Assembly: GCF_029962835.1 (NCBI RefSeq)
Contig: NC_080575.1
Location: 63,839,493 to 63,903,492 of the forward strand
Length of the DNA: 64,000 bases
Direction: 5' to 3'
DNA from: Magnolia sinica
Lineage: Eukaryota > Streptophyta > Magnoliopsida > Magnoliales > Magnoliaceae
The notes beneath the pieces are model-generated. The model saw only the letters and a list, made by a program, of their open reading frames with translations. It ran no database searches and had not been told where the DNA came from. Both the position numbers and the translations under genes were made by a program. This document shows positions 26,872 through 39,130 of the stretch, in pieces. Numbering within the stretch: position 1 is the first letter of the stretch; each line of letters begins with the position of its first letter.

Positions 26872-28503
26872 TGCTTCCTAGATATATGCTTCAGTTTCGC
26901 TTGTATCTTCGGTCTTCACTTTTCAAAGGTTCAACCAACTAAATGATATAACGACTCGTGTGATTGACAAACCGGGTGCAAAAAATAAGTGCACTAACCA
27001 AGAGAAGTTTGTTTTTTTTTTTTCTTATTTTTCATTGTTCTTAGCGGTTCTGTTGATGTAGGCATATTACTGAAATGTAAATCTTTGTACCTTTTGTCAA
27101 ATTAACTTTTGCTCAAGGTTTTTCAGTTTATGGTTTGAATCTCTATTTTAGTGTTTTATGTTGCTTGCACCCCATGTGTGAAGGTCTGTTTTCACAATAG
27201 CTAACATAGTAGAAGTTCACCGATGGTATCGGCAAAAACAGTGGGCCTCATTTGCTTTAACTGCTTTAATGGCTCAAGTTCTACCGTGGGCTGGATTTTA
27301 GTGTGGCCTACAAAATGCAAGACAATTTTCTGAAAAATGTATGTTAACATTGGTCTAAATCTCTGTGACTCAACTGAAACCGATAGCAAGTTTACTCAAT
27401 GAAATTTCCTGTCGAGTCACTCAATTGTATGCATATGACTTAGTTTCTGAATGGACTACACTAATGGACTGGGTGCTTTCTTACTTTAAGCTTTCTTTCT
27501 ACAAGCCTCCTTTAACATGATCACAGTTTTATTGTCGGCCAGAATTTTGCAAATTCAGTGGGGCCCACTAGGTATGCAGTTCAAAAAATCTTCACTTTGT
27601 AAATTATTGTGCCTTAGTGGAGAAGTGGGCCAAAACACAATTCTGGAAAAGTGGCACTCCTAATCAATCTAATTGATTGTACCCAAAGCAAAGTGGGGAT
27701 ATGGGCCATATCAAATGGCCCACATAAAGTCCAGGCTTACAACCTCCGTTCATTTTAATTGAACTGCAAGATAGATAGTCCACCTTCAGTATATGGCAAC
27801 CATGAAAGGGGCCCATTTATTGACCCATAAAAATTCTGCCCAGGGCCTTGGGCCTGATGAATCTTGCAACTGAGAGGGGCTTGCACAACCTTGGGCTTGG
27901 TTGTTGATGCGTAAAGCACCCCACGCCGGCTATTGTACAGTTCATCACACAAGCTCTAGGGATGGCCGCAAAGACCAAAAGCTGAGTTGGTTCTTTCTTG
28001 AGGTGGGCTACAAAGGCGTTTTATGTGGACCTTTTATTATCCTTATGGTCCATCTGATGATCGGACCAGCCTAACGATTGGGATGGCACAGACTCACTAC
28101 GGTGCTCAACCTATGGACACCCTTGCAAAAGCCTTTTCGCCCACCTTTAAACTACTTGGGCCTTAGTTGTACTTAGCTCACGTCGGCCCTATTGCCACGC
28201 GTGGCATTACGTATCTAAAATAATATGCGATCGAAATCATAGCCCATTCTCTTGATATGTTAAATAAATAAATAAAACTAAAATCTCTGATCTTTGAAAA
28301 TATGTTTCTTAAATTCCAATGGTTAATTGTCTTTCACTTTCACTCTGACATATATTAAATAATCAACCGGTTGAGATATTTTTTTAGTATAATTATCCAT
28401 CCAAACTAGGGCCGCTATCTCGATGGGTTAATTTGAGTTGAACTTCGGTAGTTGGAGCCATTGAGCTGGTAGGACACACATGGGTGGCGGACGCCTCTAA
28501 AAT
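26872..28503. other. Intergenic, no gene recognised
   Basis: Short ORFs only, none with a recognisable domain. The sequence holds scattered pieces that resemble the foldback-repeat family but no borders I can define. Confidence 0.4.
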
Positions 28504-28732
28504 ATTTCAGATTAAAATATGCTCACTATTTACACTCATTTACAGTGCCCTAATGTGGATTAATGAAAGTCTGGTATGTGTTGATATTGTGGGGCTATTA
28601 CGGGCAAAAATCTTATCTATTTCAGATTAAAATATGCTCACTATTTACACTCATTTACGGTGCCCTAATATGGATTAATGAAAGTCTGGTATGTGTTGAT
28701 ATTGTGGGGCTATTACGGCAAAAATCTTATCT
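28504..28732. repeat. Two-copy tandem duplication, 115-bp unit
   Basis: The block 28504-28618 is repeated at 28619-28732 with only a few differences (ttcagattaaaatatgctca occurs at both 28506 and 28621). The near-identity points to a recent duplication. The short ORFs across it are by-products of the repeat. Confidence 0.9.
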
Positions 28733-30615
28733 TGGTTCGATCTTCCCTAGGCATTATACATTCTGTTGGTATTAATGCGGAGGGTCAGACTTGTACATTT
28801 GTCATTAGCTGAACGAATTGACAAATGCCATCTGGCCAAGTTTATCGTACCTATTAATGAGATAGTGTTCTAGTATGTCTATAAGAGACCCACCGAGAGA
28901 ACAGATCTTATGTATCTAGCTATAATACCCACAGATAATCCATCTCTCATAGTCCTTCCAAAATGAAAGATCTTCACAAAGAAGTTTGGAGACTATGTAG
29001 CATAAAAAAAGGTTTTGAATATTGGGAGATCGAACTGATATCCAAGAGAAATCGGCTTTGATTTGGACCCAAGTCAGGAGAGACAGACACATCAGCCAGA
29101 TCATGTCCCAAGTTGTACATCAATTGAAATCAAAAGAAAGAGATAGCTTGATGACCTCCACCTATGGCCGTGGTCTAATCAAAATTAAGAGAATAGGAGA
29201 AGCAGATTTGATCTAGTCCAATAATAAATCAGTATTATGTATGAAAATCCCTCTAACATCTGAAACCATCAGGACCATCCAACACCTTGAAACCAAAGAG
29301 CAGGAGGTGAGCCATCATATGATCAGCCATGATCGATTTTAGGTCCGAGATCAGCCCTTGAGATTACTTGATATCAGCCTGAATGTCTTCATTAGATGGA
29401 TCTTGTAGTTCCCAGGCCTGATCTTTAGCGGGCCAAGAAGATCTCCGTAGCGAGACTAACTACAAGGAGAAGATTCAAGAACACAATACTTCTAGATATG
29501 TCCAGGAGATTTTCCTATTTAGAAAGCGTGTGGAAGATCCAAGATCAGCAAGAAAATCCAATGAGGATTGATGTTACCTCAACAATTTATAAAAAGAGTA
29601 CAAGAAGAAGAACTTAAGGCCCTACGCCAAACACATTTATTGACTTTACATTTATCTTTTTCACTACAGTACATTGGGAGTAGATTAAATATCCACTAAG
29701 TTTTGATTTATCTAATCATACTCATCCGGTCACATCCTGCTGAGAATCTACCTCTATCATATATTCTGATAGAAGAATCAGGTATTTATCTTTCTTTTTC
29801 ATTTATTTCTTTAGTTGATTAATATTTTACCGATTGTAATAGCTTATACATTCAAATATTAATAAAATTGCCATTGTTTAGTATTTTTTAAAAAAATTAT
29901 TATTTGCCTGTACATTTTCTAGTTGAAAGTATATATAGGTGAAAGAAAATTTTCTTAAGTACATAGACTCACTTCTATGGTCACGATACAAAAAGAGTTC
30001 ATTTGAAATAGCTAACCCTTATCCTTTCATATATTACTTGAATAATGACCACGACCCGTGTTGAACGTTTGAATGGGGAGAGCAACAATTCATTCAAAAG
30101 TTGAATCAAACCTACCTCGCGCACCATAACCACGCACCAAAACTCAATATATGAATATAGGCCCTTGTTTACTCGGGTGGACTTGTTTGATTGAACAGGC
30201 ATTAACACTCTCCATCCCATATTTAATCTTTTCTTAATGGCTCTTTTGTTAGCCATATACTTTTAGGTCACTAATCCAAAGGTTCAATTTTTCTCACTTG
30301 GGAAATTTTTAGATCATTCCCCATCCAAAATGAGATTCATCAAAAGGACCTCGAAACATGAACCCTGGTTTCGTCATTTGGGGAAGTGGTCATCGAAATC
30401 GGGCCATTAGTGTGAGAACGAAAAGGGTAATTTTCTCAAACACTGCACAATCTTGTAATTACAATGATTTAACTGGGCATAGGGTGAGCCATCATTGTCA
30501 ATCTCAAACGTATAGCTGGCAACCGTGAAAACAGCCCGTTGATTGTTCCTGGTCCTGCCATTGTCCCATCGTTTTACGAAAACAACTTTGATAGATTTAC
30601 GCAATTATTGCTTCA
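28733..30615. other. Unclassified, no gene supported
   Basis: No conserved domain is recognisable. A TATA-like element (tttataaaaagag, about 29587-29600) is followed by a leader-like stretch and a T-rich region, which could be a remnant promoter of a retroelement or a lost gene, but nothing downstream supports a gene. Confidence 0.3.
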
Positions 30616-30619
30616 CGCA

Positions 30620-31250
30620 ATAGCATTACAAGCATTTTACTTTCAAGGCAAGCATCAGGGGCGGATGGCCCATATTACTAATGCATTGGAGCTGTTGATA
30701 AGGTGGGCCACACCATATTGGGGCATGTAGAAAAGTCTTTAATTTTATTTTCTTTGAAAAAATTTAATGGCAATTTTATTATTTTCGTGGCATTTTATGG
30801 TAGCAAACCAAAAGTGAGGTAGATCAAGGGCTCAAGTAGACCACACCACATGAATAAGCAGTGATAATGATTCTCACGGTTGAAACTTTCTTATGGCCTA
30901 CCGTGATGTATATCTTCCACCCAACTTATTCATAAAGGTACATAGAGATGTGGATGGAGAGAAAACGCAGATATTACGTAAATCCGAAACTTCTGTGGCT
31001 TCCTAGAAGTTTTCAACGGTAAGAGTTTAATCCCATCGTGTGGTCCACCTGTTTCTTGGATCTTCCTCGGTTTTCTTCATATATCTTGAAATGCCACTGA
31101 AAAATGGATGGACGGTGTGGATATAATCCATACATCACAGTGCCCACTAAAAATTTCTGCCCGTTCCCAGCTTGAGACGGGCGGGGTGGGACGCAATCAT
31201 CGTTACATGACGTGCCTCTACCGTCTTGATTCATCCACTCCTTACAAGTG
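30620..31250. mobile_element. Degenerate foldback-family MITE(s)
   Basis: Contains the family blocks: ggtgggccacaccatattgg (30702), aagtagaccacaccacatga (30834), ggtccacctgtttcttgg (31042), atggatggacggtgtggata (31103) and tacatcacagtgcccact (31131). These blocks recur in mirrored order in better-preserved copies elsewhere in the window. Borders cannot be fixed. Confidence 0.45.
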
Positions 31251-32288
31251 GGGCCCAGCGTTAAGTGATCCAGAACGTAGATCTGATGTGCCCATCAATA
31301 GATGGGAGATGACCCAAAGTCTCCGTGGAAGATCCTAACCCTTCAATAAATAGCCAAGAAAAAAAAAAAAGCAAATATAAAAATGTAGCAACGGTCAAGA
31401 GACCAGGAACAAGGATTGGAATACTAGGATCTCCCAAAACGGCAGATTTTTTCAGCGTCCACAATCCGTGGCAGGTACCATCAAACGAATGATCTGGATG
31501 GTCGAACCATGGCCCCTATGTCCAGTGACTGGTACAGCAGAACAAAACACAACCCATCTAGCCACTAATTGGTGATCTGGTCTGCCGGAGATGATCAGAT
31601 GACCCATGTGCATGCACGGATGCACATGCATGCTCGAGTACCGCAGTCATACTTGAATAGGACACGTGGGGACTGGAATCCTCCGCAAAACCCTGTTTTA
31701 ATCAGTTTACAAAACCCATGCTCATTGGACCACCATGTTGCATATGTGAAATCCAATACGTTCATCAGGTGTAATCTTCCATGCTAATATCTAAGGCAAA
31801 AAATCGTCCAGAACCACAACTTATGTAGGTCCAACCACAGGGAACGGTTAAATGATGGAAGCTAACTATAGGTTTGTTTTTGGGACCACAACCGTCTTTG
31901 TCATTCATCAAACCCTTTCATCAGGTTTGATTCACAAGGATGAAGGGAATATACAAAAATCAGTTTATTCGAAAACTCAGGTGGGCCAAGATGTGTGAAC
32001 TCAGTGGTTTAAAGCATACTTTTACATTGTGGTTCTTGCTTTTGTCAGAAACTCCTTGTCCCTACTTGAATTCCGTGATCCCTCCCTCATTTCCCTAATG
32101 TATGGTAGAACTGATGCCTCAGTTTTCAAAAAGATGAAAGTGTGTGGTGGACATAACGAATGACTCCAAAAACCAAACGCTTCAGTTTTCAAAAGTTTGG
32201 TAGAAACGTCCAAAACTGATGCAATGCACTCTGTTTGCGTCAAGCTGGCTGTTGCAGTGTAATTGGACCGTGTGACGGTGGAATGCAT
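31251..32288. other. Intergenic, no gene recognised
   Basis: Short ORFs only. Pieces such as 'tcaggtgggccaagatgtgtg' resemble the local repeat family but show no definable ends. Confidence 0.35.
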
Positions 32289-32297
32289 TGGTTTTGC

Positions 32298-32853
32298 TGG
32301 CGCGGATTAGCTACTGACAGGTTTAGTAGCCAGACTCGCTACTGAAGTGACGTCACCAAGTTACGTGGGCCCCACTATGATGTATGTTTTATATCCACAC
32401 CTTTCATCCGTTTGTAGAGATTATTTTAGGACAATATCCCAAGAATGAGTTAAATCCAAAGGTCCAGTGGACCCCAGCACAGAAAACAGTGGGAAAGTGA
32501 CACCCACATTAAAAACTTCTAAAGACCACAAAAGTTTTAGATCAAGCTGATATTTGTGTTTTCCTTTATTTCATGTCTTTTTAAACTTTTGAACAGGTTG
32601 GATTTCAAATAAACAATATGGTGCGCCTTAGGATAGTTTCAACGGTGGGTATCACTCTCCCCACTGTTTTCTGTGGTGGGGTCCACTACAGCTTTTTATC
32701 TACTTCATTCTTTAGATCATGCCTAAAATGATATCTCAAAATGGATGGACGGTGTGGATACAACACATACATCATAGTAGGGCCCACAAAACTTGGTGAC
32801 GTCACTTCAGTAGCGGACTCGCGGCTCAAACTGTCAGTGTCTAATCCGCGTCC
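32298..32853. mobile_element. Mutator-like foldback MITE with 9-bp target-site duplication
   Basis: The 556-bp element is flanked on both sides by the exact 9-mer TGGTTTTGC (32289-32297 and 32854-32862), the target-site length typical of Mutator-like elements. Its ends are long inverted repeats: left GCGCGGATTAG...CTACTGAAGTGACGTCACCA and right CGCGGATTAG...CTACTGAAGTGACGTCACCA after reverse complementing, continuing through GTGGGCCCCAC and GATGTATG blocks to nearly the middle. There is no coding sequence. Good preservation of ends and target sites suggests a comparatively recent insertion. Confidence 0.9.
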
Positions 32854-33542
32854 TGGTTTTGCCTCGCTGACTGAGACAGACCAAAGACCAGACCATACAG
32901 CAACGGAGGAAAAAAGGGATAATGACCACTGTAGACAAAACCTTTTATCTAGCGGTTTTTATGAAGGAATACAAACTTATGTTACCAACTTAGACTAGCA
33001 CGCGCGGACAGCAAATTTAAGGGCGAAACTACCCTTCCTTTTCACTTTTCACTGCTGCGTCGTTTCCTCTGCCTCCCTTGCCTCGCTCCATTTTCGAAAA
33101 AAAAAAGAAGACGAAAACTCCATCACTACATCTGTTGCTTGGATCGCACCACGCTCTAGCTGGATCCCACCCTCTCTATTCATCAGCATTAGGGCGTTTT
33201 GCTGAAAATAGTCCCTCCACAGAAGAAAGTACGTACCACAGGTATAATATAGTACATTTACTTAAACAGTGTAAATTTTTTGTGGTCCATTGAACTGCTG
33301 AATGAAACTGGCATCTTGGTTTTCGGTTCATCCATGCAAAACTCATCCTATGAACGTGATGGATTATAAGTAAAACATCATTGTGGGGGATAACAAGGTT
33401 TCTACGGTGGAACCACTGTTTCCTATGGTGTCATCCACTTGATATTTCAATATGCCACCATTTTGGGCTGAAACCCTTACTTTAGATGAAAAAACAGATG
33501 AACGTCGTGGATAGTCCACGTACATTCAAGGTGGGCCCAACT

Positions 33543-33720
33543 TAGTTTTATTTATTTATTTTTATTATTATTATTTTTTGGGGGTTAGCTTATTAGTACA
33601 CACCCATGTCAATACACACACTCCATGTTAGCCACCCACGCTAGGGATCGATACCAAGACCTCATGTGTTGATACGAGGTATCTCCACTCAGTCTGCCAA
33701 GTGAGCTATGGATTTGGGTG
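33543..33720 (-). mobile_element. tRNA-derived SINE
   Basis: On the minus strand the sequence has an A-box-like start (TAGCTCACTTGGCAGA near 33712), a B-box-like block (GGTATCGATCCCTAG near 33650), a TG-rich body and an A-rich tail of AAT/AAAT repeats (33546-33582). This is the layout of a plant tRNA-derived SINE transcribed by RNA polymerase III. It lies in the left part of the 6.4-kb TIR element. Confidence 0.6.
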
Positions 33721-34075
33721 TGCCCAACTCAATTAACTCAACACTATAAGTGCGTACTGAGCAAACTATAAATCCAAATTGCGAGAGGTATTGGTCCATT
33801 TGACCTACTTCTCGGTTCATGATTGGTGAAATTTCCTAAGCAATTCGTAAATTTGACAGAGATATCATAAAAATATGATGGGGAACTTCCACGGATTCAT
33901 GTAATAAAATGGAAAATTTTATCAACCGGCTCGGTCAAATTCACCAAAGAGAATTTCATGTAAATCTCGGTCAATTTCATTAACTGCTTGGTCAAATTCA
34001 CCAAAGAGTAAATTGTTAGGCTAGGTCAATTACACTTAAAGTTCATTCCAATTCATGTTAGCGTCACCCAATTTC

Positions 34076-36590
34076 AAGCTTGCCTCGCTCAAATTCATGT
34101 TTCCCTTTCTCAATTTCTCGGTTGCCTCGTTGAATTTTTACGTTACGTTACTCAATTCCTAGGTTCCCTCGCTCAATTTCTAACTTCCCTCGCTCAATTC
34201 CTAGGTTGCCTCGCTCAATTCCTAGGTTGCCTCGCTCGATTCCTAGGTTCCCTCGCTCGATTCCTAGGTTCCCTCGTTCAAATCCTAGGTTGCCTCGCTC
34301 AATTTGTAGCTTCCCTCACTCAAATCCTAGGTTCCCTCGCTCAATTTCTAGGTTCCCTCGCTCAATTTCTACCTTCCCTCACTCAATTCCTAGGTTACCT
34401 CGCTGAATTCCTACGTTGCCTCGCTCAATTTCTAGGTTCCCTCGCTCAAATCCTAGGTTGCCTCGCTCATTTTCTAGCTTCCATCGCTCAATTTCTAGCT
34501 TCCCTCGCTCAATTCCTAGGTTACCTCGCTCAATTTCTAGGTTCGCTCGCTCAATTCCTAAGTTACTTCGCTGAATTCCTACATTGCCTCGCTCAAATCC
34601 TAGGTTGCTTCGCTCAATTTCTAGTTTCCTTTGCTCAATTTCTAGCTTTCCTCGCTCAAATCCTAAGTTGCGTCGCTCAATTTCTAGCTTCCCTCGCTCA
34701 ATTTCTACCTTCCCTCACTAAATTCCTAGGTTATCTCGCTCAATTTCTAGGTTCTTTCGCTTAATTCCTAGGTTACTTCGCTGAATTCCTACGTTGCCTC
34801 GCTCAATTCATAGGTTGCCTTGCTCAATTTCTCAATTCCTAAGTTACCTCGCTCAATTTCTAGTTTCCTTTGCTCAATTTCTAGCTTTCCTCGCTCAAAT
34901 CTTAGGTTGCCTCGCTTAATTTCTAGCTTCCCTCACTCAATTTCTACCTTCCCTTGCTCAATTCCTAGGTTACGTCGCTGAATTCCTACGTTTCTAGCTT
35001 TTCTCACTAATTTCTAGGTTTCATCACTCAATTCCTACGTTACCTCGCTCAATTCCTATATTGCCTCGCTCAATTCCTAGGTTGCCTCGCTCAATTTCTA
35101 GTTTCCTTTGTTTAATTTCTAGCTTTCCTCGCTCAAATCCTAGGTTGCCTTGCTCAATTTCTAGCTTCCCTCGCTCAATTTCTACCTTCCCTCGCTCAAT
35201 TCTTAGGTTACCTTGTTGAATTCCTACGTTGCCTCGCTCAATTCTTACATTGCCTCACTCAATTTCTAGGTTCCCTCGCTCAATTTCTAGCTTTCCTCGC
35301 TCAAATCCTAGGTTGGCCTCGCTCAATTTCTAGCTTCCCTAGCTCAATTTCAACCTTCCCTCGCTCAATTCCTGGGTTACATCGTTGAATTCCTATGTTG
35401 CCTCGCTGAATTCTTAGGTTGCCTCGCTTAATTCATAGGTTGCCTCGTTTAATTTCTAGCTTCCCTCATTTAATTTCTACTTTCCCTCACTCAATTCCTA
35501 GGTTACATCACTGAATTCCTACGTTGCCTCGCTCAATTCCTAGGTTGCCTCGCTCAATTCCTTGGTTGCCAATTTCTAGCTTCCCTTATTCAATTTCTAC
35601 CTTCCCTCGCTTAATTCCTAGGTTACCTTGCTAAATTCCTACGTTCCCTTGCTCAATTCCTAGGTTCCCTCGCTCAATTCGTAGGTTACCTCACTCAATT
35701 GATAGGTTGCCTTGCTCAAATTCTAGGTTCCATCGCTCAATTTCTTACTTTCCTTGCTCAATTTCTTACTTTCCTCGCTCAATTCTTAGGTTTCTTGCTT
35801 TCCTCGCTCAATTCCTAGGTTGCCTCGCTGAATTTTTAGATTCCCTCGCTCATTGTCTCGGTTCCGTTGCTGAATTTCTTGGTTGCCTCGCTTAATTTCT
35901 AGGTTTTTCGCTCATTTTCACCTTGCCTCGCTTAATTCCTAGCTTGCGTTGCTCAATTCCTAGGTTCCCTTGCTCAATTCCAAGGTTCTCTCGCTCAATT
36001 TTTAGGTTGCCTCGCTCAATTCCTAGCTTCCCTCGCTCAATTCGTAGGTTGCCTCGCTCAATCCCTAGGTTCCCTTACTCAATTTCTAGCTTTCTTCGCT
36101 CAATTCGTTGGTTGCCTCGCTCAATTCGTTGGTTGCCTCACTGAATTTCTACGTTGTCTCGCTCAATTGCTAGGTGCCTTGCCCAATTCGTAGGTTCCTT
36201 CGCTCAATTTATATATTGCCTCACTGAATTTCTAGCTTCGCTCGCTCAATTCCTAGGTTGCCTCGCTCAATTTCTAGCTTCCCTCACTCAATTCCCAGGT
36301 TCTCTCACTCAATTCGTACGTTCTCTCGCTCAATTTTTAGGTTGCCTTACTCAATTCCTAGCTTCCCTCGCTCAATTCGTAGGTTGTCTCCCTCAATCCC
36401 TAGGTTCCCTCACTCAAATTCTAAGTTCCCTCGCTCAATCCCTAGGTTCCCTCGCTCAATTCGTAGGTTGCCTCGCTTAATTTCTAAGTTCCCTTGCTCA
36501 ATTCCTAGGTTGCCTTGCTCAATCCCTAGGTTCCCTCGCTCAATTCCTAGGTTGCCTCATTTAATTCGCGATTTGCCTCGCTCATTTCCT
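34076..36590 (+). repeat. 21-bp minisatellite array (~2.5 kb, ~115-120 units)
   Basis: The core unit is close to CTCGCTCAATTCCTAGGTT plus a variable CC/GC pair. It repeats with period 21 from about 34076 to 36590, with point variation (aatttct/aattcct/aaatcct; agcttcc/aggttgc/accttcc) and occasional indels. Because 21 is divisible by three, every forward frame stays open for long stretches and encodes heptads such as RLPRSIP or FLGCLAQ. The ORFs at 34206-36608 are therefore by-products, not genes. Looser related repeats (ggtcaaattcaccaaagag at 33933 and 33990) precede it. Confidence 0.95.
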
Positions 36591-37609
36591 ATGAGTGTGT
36601 GGTCCTGATTTCCACGCATTTCACGGTCAATTCGCTGCAGTTCATAGTCATTTCCATGCATTTCATGGTCATTCCCGGCGATTTTTTAAGCCTGATCATT
36701 AGCCCACAACGTACCTTGGTTTATCTATTACTAGAATCCTTAGCCCTAAGCGCGGATTACCTTGTGAGCCTCCCCTCGTAACCTTACTGACAAAAAATGA
36801 CCCATATAGGGTTAGTATGGCAGTACAAGTGCCACTAGGGCCATTTACATTAAAACTGGAGTTATATATAACCTCATTTCCTCACACCTCTCTACCTTGT
36901 ATGGATTTTCTATTTTTTCATAGGGCATTTCAAAAAGAGAAATAAGAGAAGAGAAGAGAAAGCTCGGAGAAGTGGGATCTAATCAAGGAACATTAATCTC
37001 CTTTTCCTTGGGAAGACTTCGTGTCACGACCAGGACTCCTTTCGGGTTCCGTAGGACCACAAACAGGTGAGATCCGACCCTCGACCCAAAAACTTAGACT
37101 ATTGAAGCCCTTTTTTTTTTCACAATTGCTAATAGACTACGTCTATTGTATAGATCCTTACGCCCTGCGTCGAACTCCTACTTCGAAACCGCTAACTATT
37201 AACCCTAGGTTACCATTTTATCGACCCCTGAGGGCCCAGATAATGATCACGAGTTGCGATCTACGCTTTAGAACTTGTTGTGTTGTTTTCATCTTGTTTT
37301 GCAAATTCATGTTGTTTTCATCTTGCATTAGAAAAATGGTATTCAAATCGCAACTGTCACTTTTCATATTGCAATAGAAAAATGCTACTGGAATCAACTT
37401 TATGGTTATAATGTGGGAATTCATGTTGTTGCAATCCAAACAAATAGCATCATTCCAACTAACTGAAGTACATGTGATTGTACCAACCTCACCTGACCTG
37501 ACCAGAATTCTTGCTGTGTTGTGATTGTGGAAGTTGCAACTTGCTCATTGTCAAATTGCCCTGGGTTTTCTTCTAAATTCAAATCAGCCATTTAAAACCA
37601 GTGAGGTAC
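36591..37609. other. Spacer between the two minisatellite blocks; possible LTR-type promoter segment
   Basis: No gene. A TATA-like motif (gttatatataacc, about 36862-36874), a purine-rich leader (36925-36975) and the boundary-like string TGTCACGACCAGGACTCC (37022) resemble retroelement LTR features, but no second boundary or coding region was found. Confidence is low. Confidence 0.3.
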
Positions 37610-37930
37610 TAGCAGCAACTAGGAACCGAGGAATTGAGTGAGGGAACCTAGAAAATGAGCGAGGAAACCTAGGAATACAACAAGGGAACCTAGGAATTGA
37701 GCGAGGGAATCGAAGAATTAAGCGAGGAAACCTAGAAATTCAGCGAGGGAACTTAGGAATTAAGTGAGGCAACCTGGAAATCGAGCGAGGGAACCGAGGA
37801 ATTAAGCGAGGTAACCTACAAATTGAGCAAGGAAAAGTAGAAATTAAGTAAGGCAGCATAAGAATTTCAGTACGACAAACTGAAAATGAGCGAGACAACT
37901 TAGAAATTGAGCCAGACAAACCAAAAGATT
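37610..37930 (-). repeat. Inverted block of the same 21-bp minisatellite
   Basis: This is about 15 units of the minisatellite in the opposite orientation: plus-strand text such as aggaattgagcgagggaa and aacctaggaattgagcgagg is the reverse complement of the array at 34076-36590. It is more diverged and shorter than the main array, and is separated from it by about 1 kb. Confidence 0.85.
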
Positions 37931-37949
37931 ATTGCATGAGAGGAAATAT

Positions 37950-38431
37950 ATTATAATATATATCATACAAAACACTAAATAAATTACAAAGTATGCCATA
38001 CAAAACACTAAATAAATTATAAAGTATTACAACATATACCATACAAAAAATTTTATATGCATATATATACATATTTATATAAATATGTATTAGAGAAAAC
38101 TGTAGGTAGAATAAAGTTCTCCATGTAAAAAATAAAAATAAAAAGAGAAAAAAGTGCATAGCATTACAATTATGATACGGTTATAATATGTAGCCATAGG
38201 CCCAACTTTCAGCCCTAAAATCATATATGGTACGTCAAGTAACTAATTTTGGTTTAGAAGATATTCTTGTTTTATGAATAAAGAAAGAAATGAAAAGAGG
38301 AGAGAAATTTTTTTAATATGCTTATATATACATATTTAGATAAATATGTGTTAGAGAAAAATGTAGGTAGAATCAAATTCTCCATGTAAAAAAAATTAAA
38401 AAAATAATTAAAAAAAGTGCACATGATACGG
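37950..38431. repeat. AT-rich duplications
   Basis: A 31-32-bp unit (catacaaaacactaaataaa...) occurs twice in tandem at 37964-38030. A longer segment at about 38055-38200 (atacatatttatataaatatg, gtaggtagaataaa, ctccatgtaaaaa) is repeated at about 38318-38460. No gene is supported. The Tyr/Phe-rich minus-strand ORFs here come from the AT-rich sequence. Confidence 0.7.
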
Positions 38432-38608
38432 CTATAGCTACAGTTATAATCCGTACCCATAGGCCTTTTGTTTGAATCGGCGATGAATCGGAGATTCCAC
38501 GATCCATCCCCAAATTCTACAGCGAGCTGCGGTGGAATCGCAGAATTCGCGATTCATCGCCGATTCAAACAAAAGGCCTATGGCTACAGATTATAACCGT
38601 AGCTATAG
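38432..38608. repeat. Long inverted repeat (hairpin) with CACTA-type subterminal motifs
   Basis: The arms 38432-38490 and 38550-38608 are inverted copies. The inner 33 bp (38458-38490 against 38550-38582) match perfectly, and the outer ~26 bp match with a few differences. The outer parts (CTATAGCTAC.GTTATAATC) have the same form as the subterminal repeats of the CACTA end at 49142. The loop is about 59 bp and partly self-complementary. It is probably two CACTA-type ends fused head to head. Confidence 0.8.
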
Positions 38609-38639
38609 CAGTATCCCAGCCGCAGTAGTCCGGTTTTTT

Positions 38640-39130
38640 TTTTTTTTTTTGCTGTGGAATTTTCGTTGCTTTTGTGGGTGTCATCATGATGTCTGTGTTA
38701 TATCCAAACCGTCCATCTATTTGGCGAGCTCATATTAAGGGTTGAGATGAAAAATAAGACAGATCTAACTATCAAGTGGACTACACTATAAAAGGCAGTG
38801 AGGAATTGAACATCTACCATTGAAACCCTTTTAGGGGTTGCAGAAGTTTGGATCATTATGAAATTTGTTTTTCCTCTTCATCCAGGCCTTCTTATGAATG
38901 AACTTATGAATAGATTGGATGGAAAATAAATGTTATGGTGGGCCCTAAAAAATTGTTAACGGTGAAAATCAATTTCCCCGCTGCACTTTGTGGTGTGGTC
39001 CAGTTGATCTTTGGATATGATTTTTTTATTTATTTTTGGATAATGCTCCGAAATGATCTCGAAATATGGATGAACGTTGTGGATATAATAAATACATAGC
39101 TGTGGGGCCATGTAACTTTGATCTCTTTTA
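38640..39130. mobile_element. Foldback-family MITE
   Basis: The left part (atgatgtctgtgttatatcc, aaaccgtccatctattt) is mirrored by the right part (aatatggatgaacgttgtgg, atataataaatacatagctg, tggggcca). Mirrored internal blocks (aagtggactacactat and gtggtgtggtccag) confirm the foldback structure. It sits just inside the right terminal repeat of the 6.4-kb element. Confidence 0.65.

Noticed and set aside
28733-29900. Possible endogenous pararetrovirus or copia remnant
   Set aside because: There is a leader-like and TATA-like texture only; no diagnostic reverse transcriptase, coat or tRNA-primer site is recognisable.
34206-36608. Series of forward ORFs (heptads such as RLPRSIP and FLGCLAQ) as repetitive proteins
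   Set aside because: They follow from a 21-bp minisatellite whose period is a multiple of three; all forward frames are open, and no start context or flanking gene structure supports translation.
34076-37930. CRISPR-like regularly spaced repeat
   Set aside because: The units are contiguous 21-bp repeats without unique spacers, in a plant nuclear sequence; this is an ordinary minisatellite.
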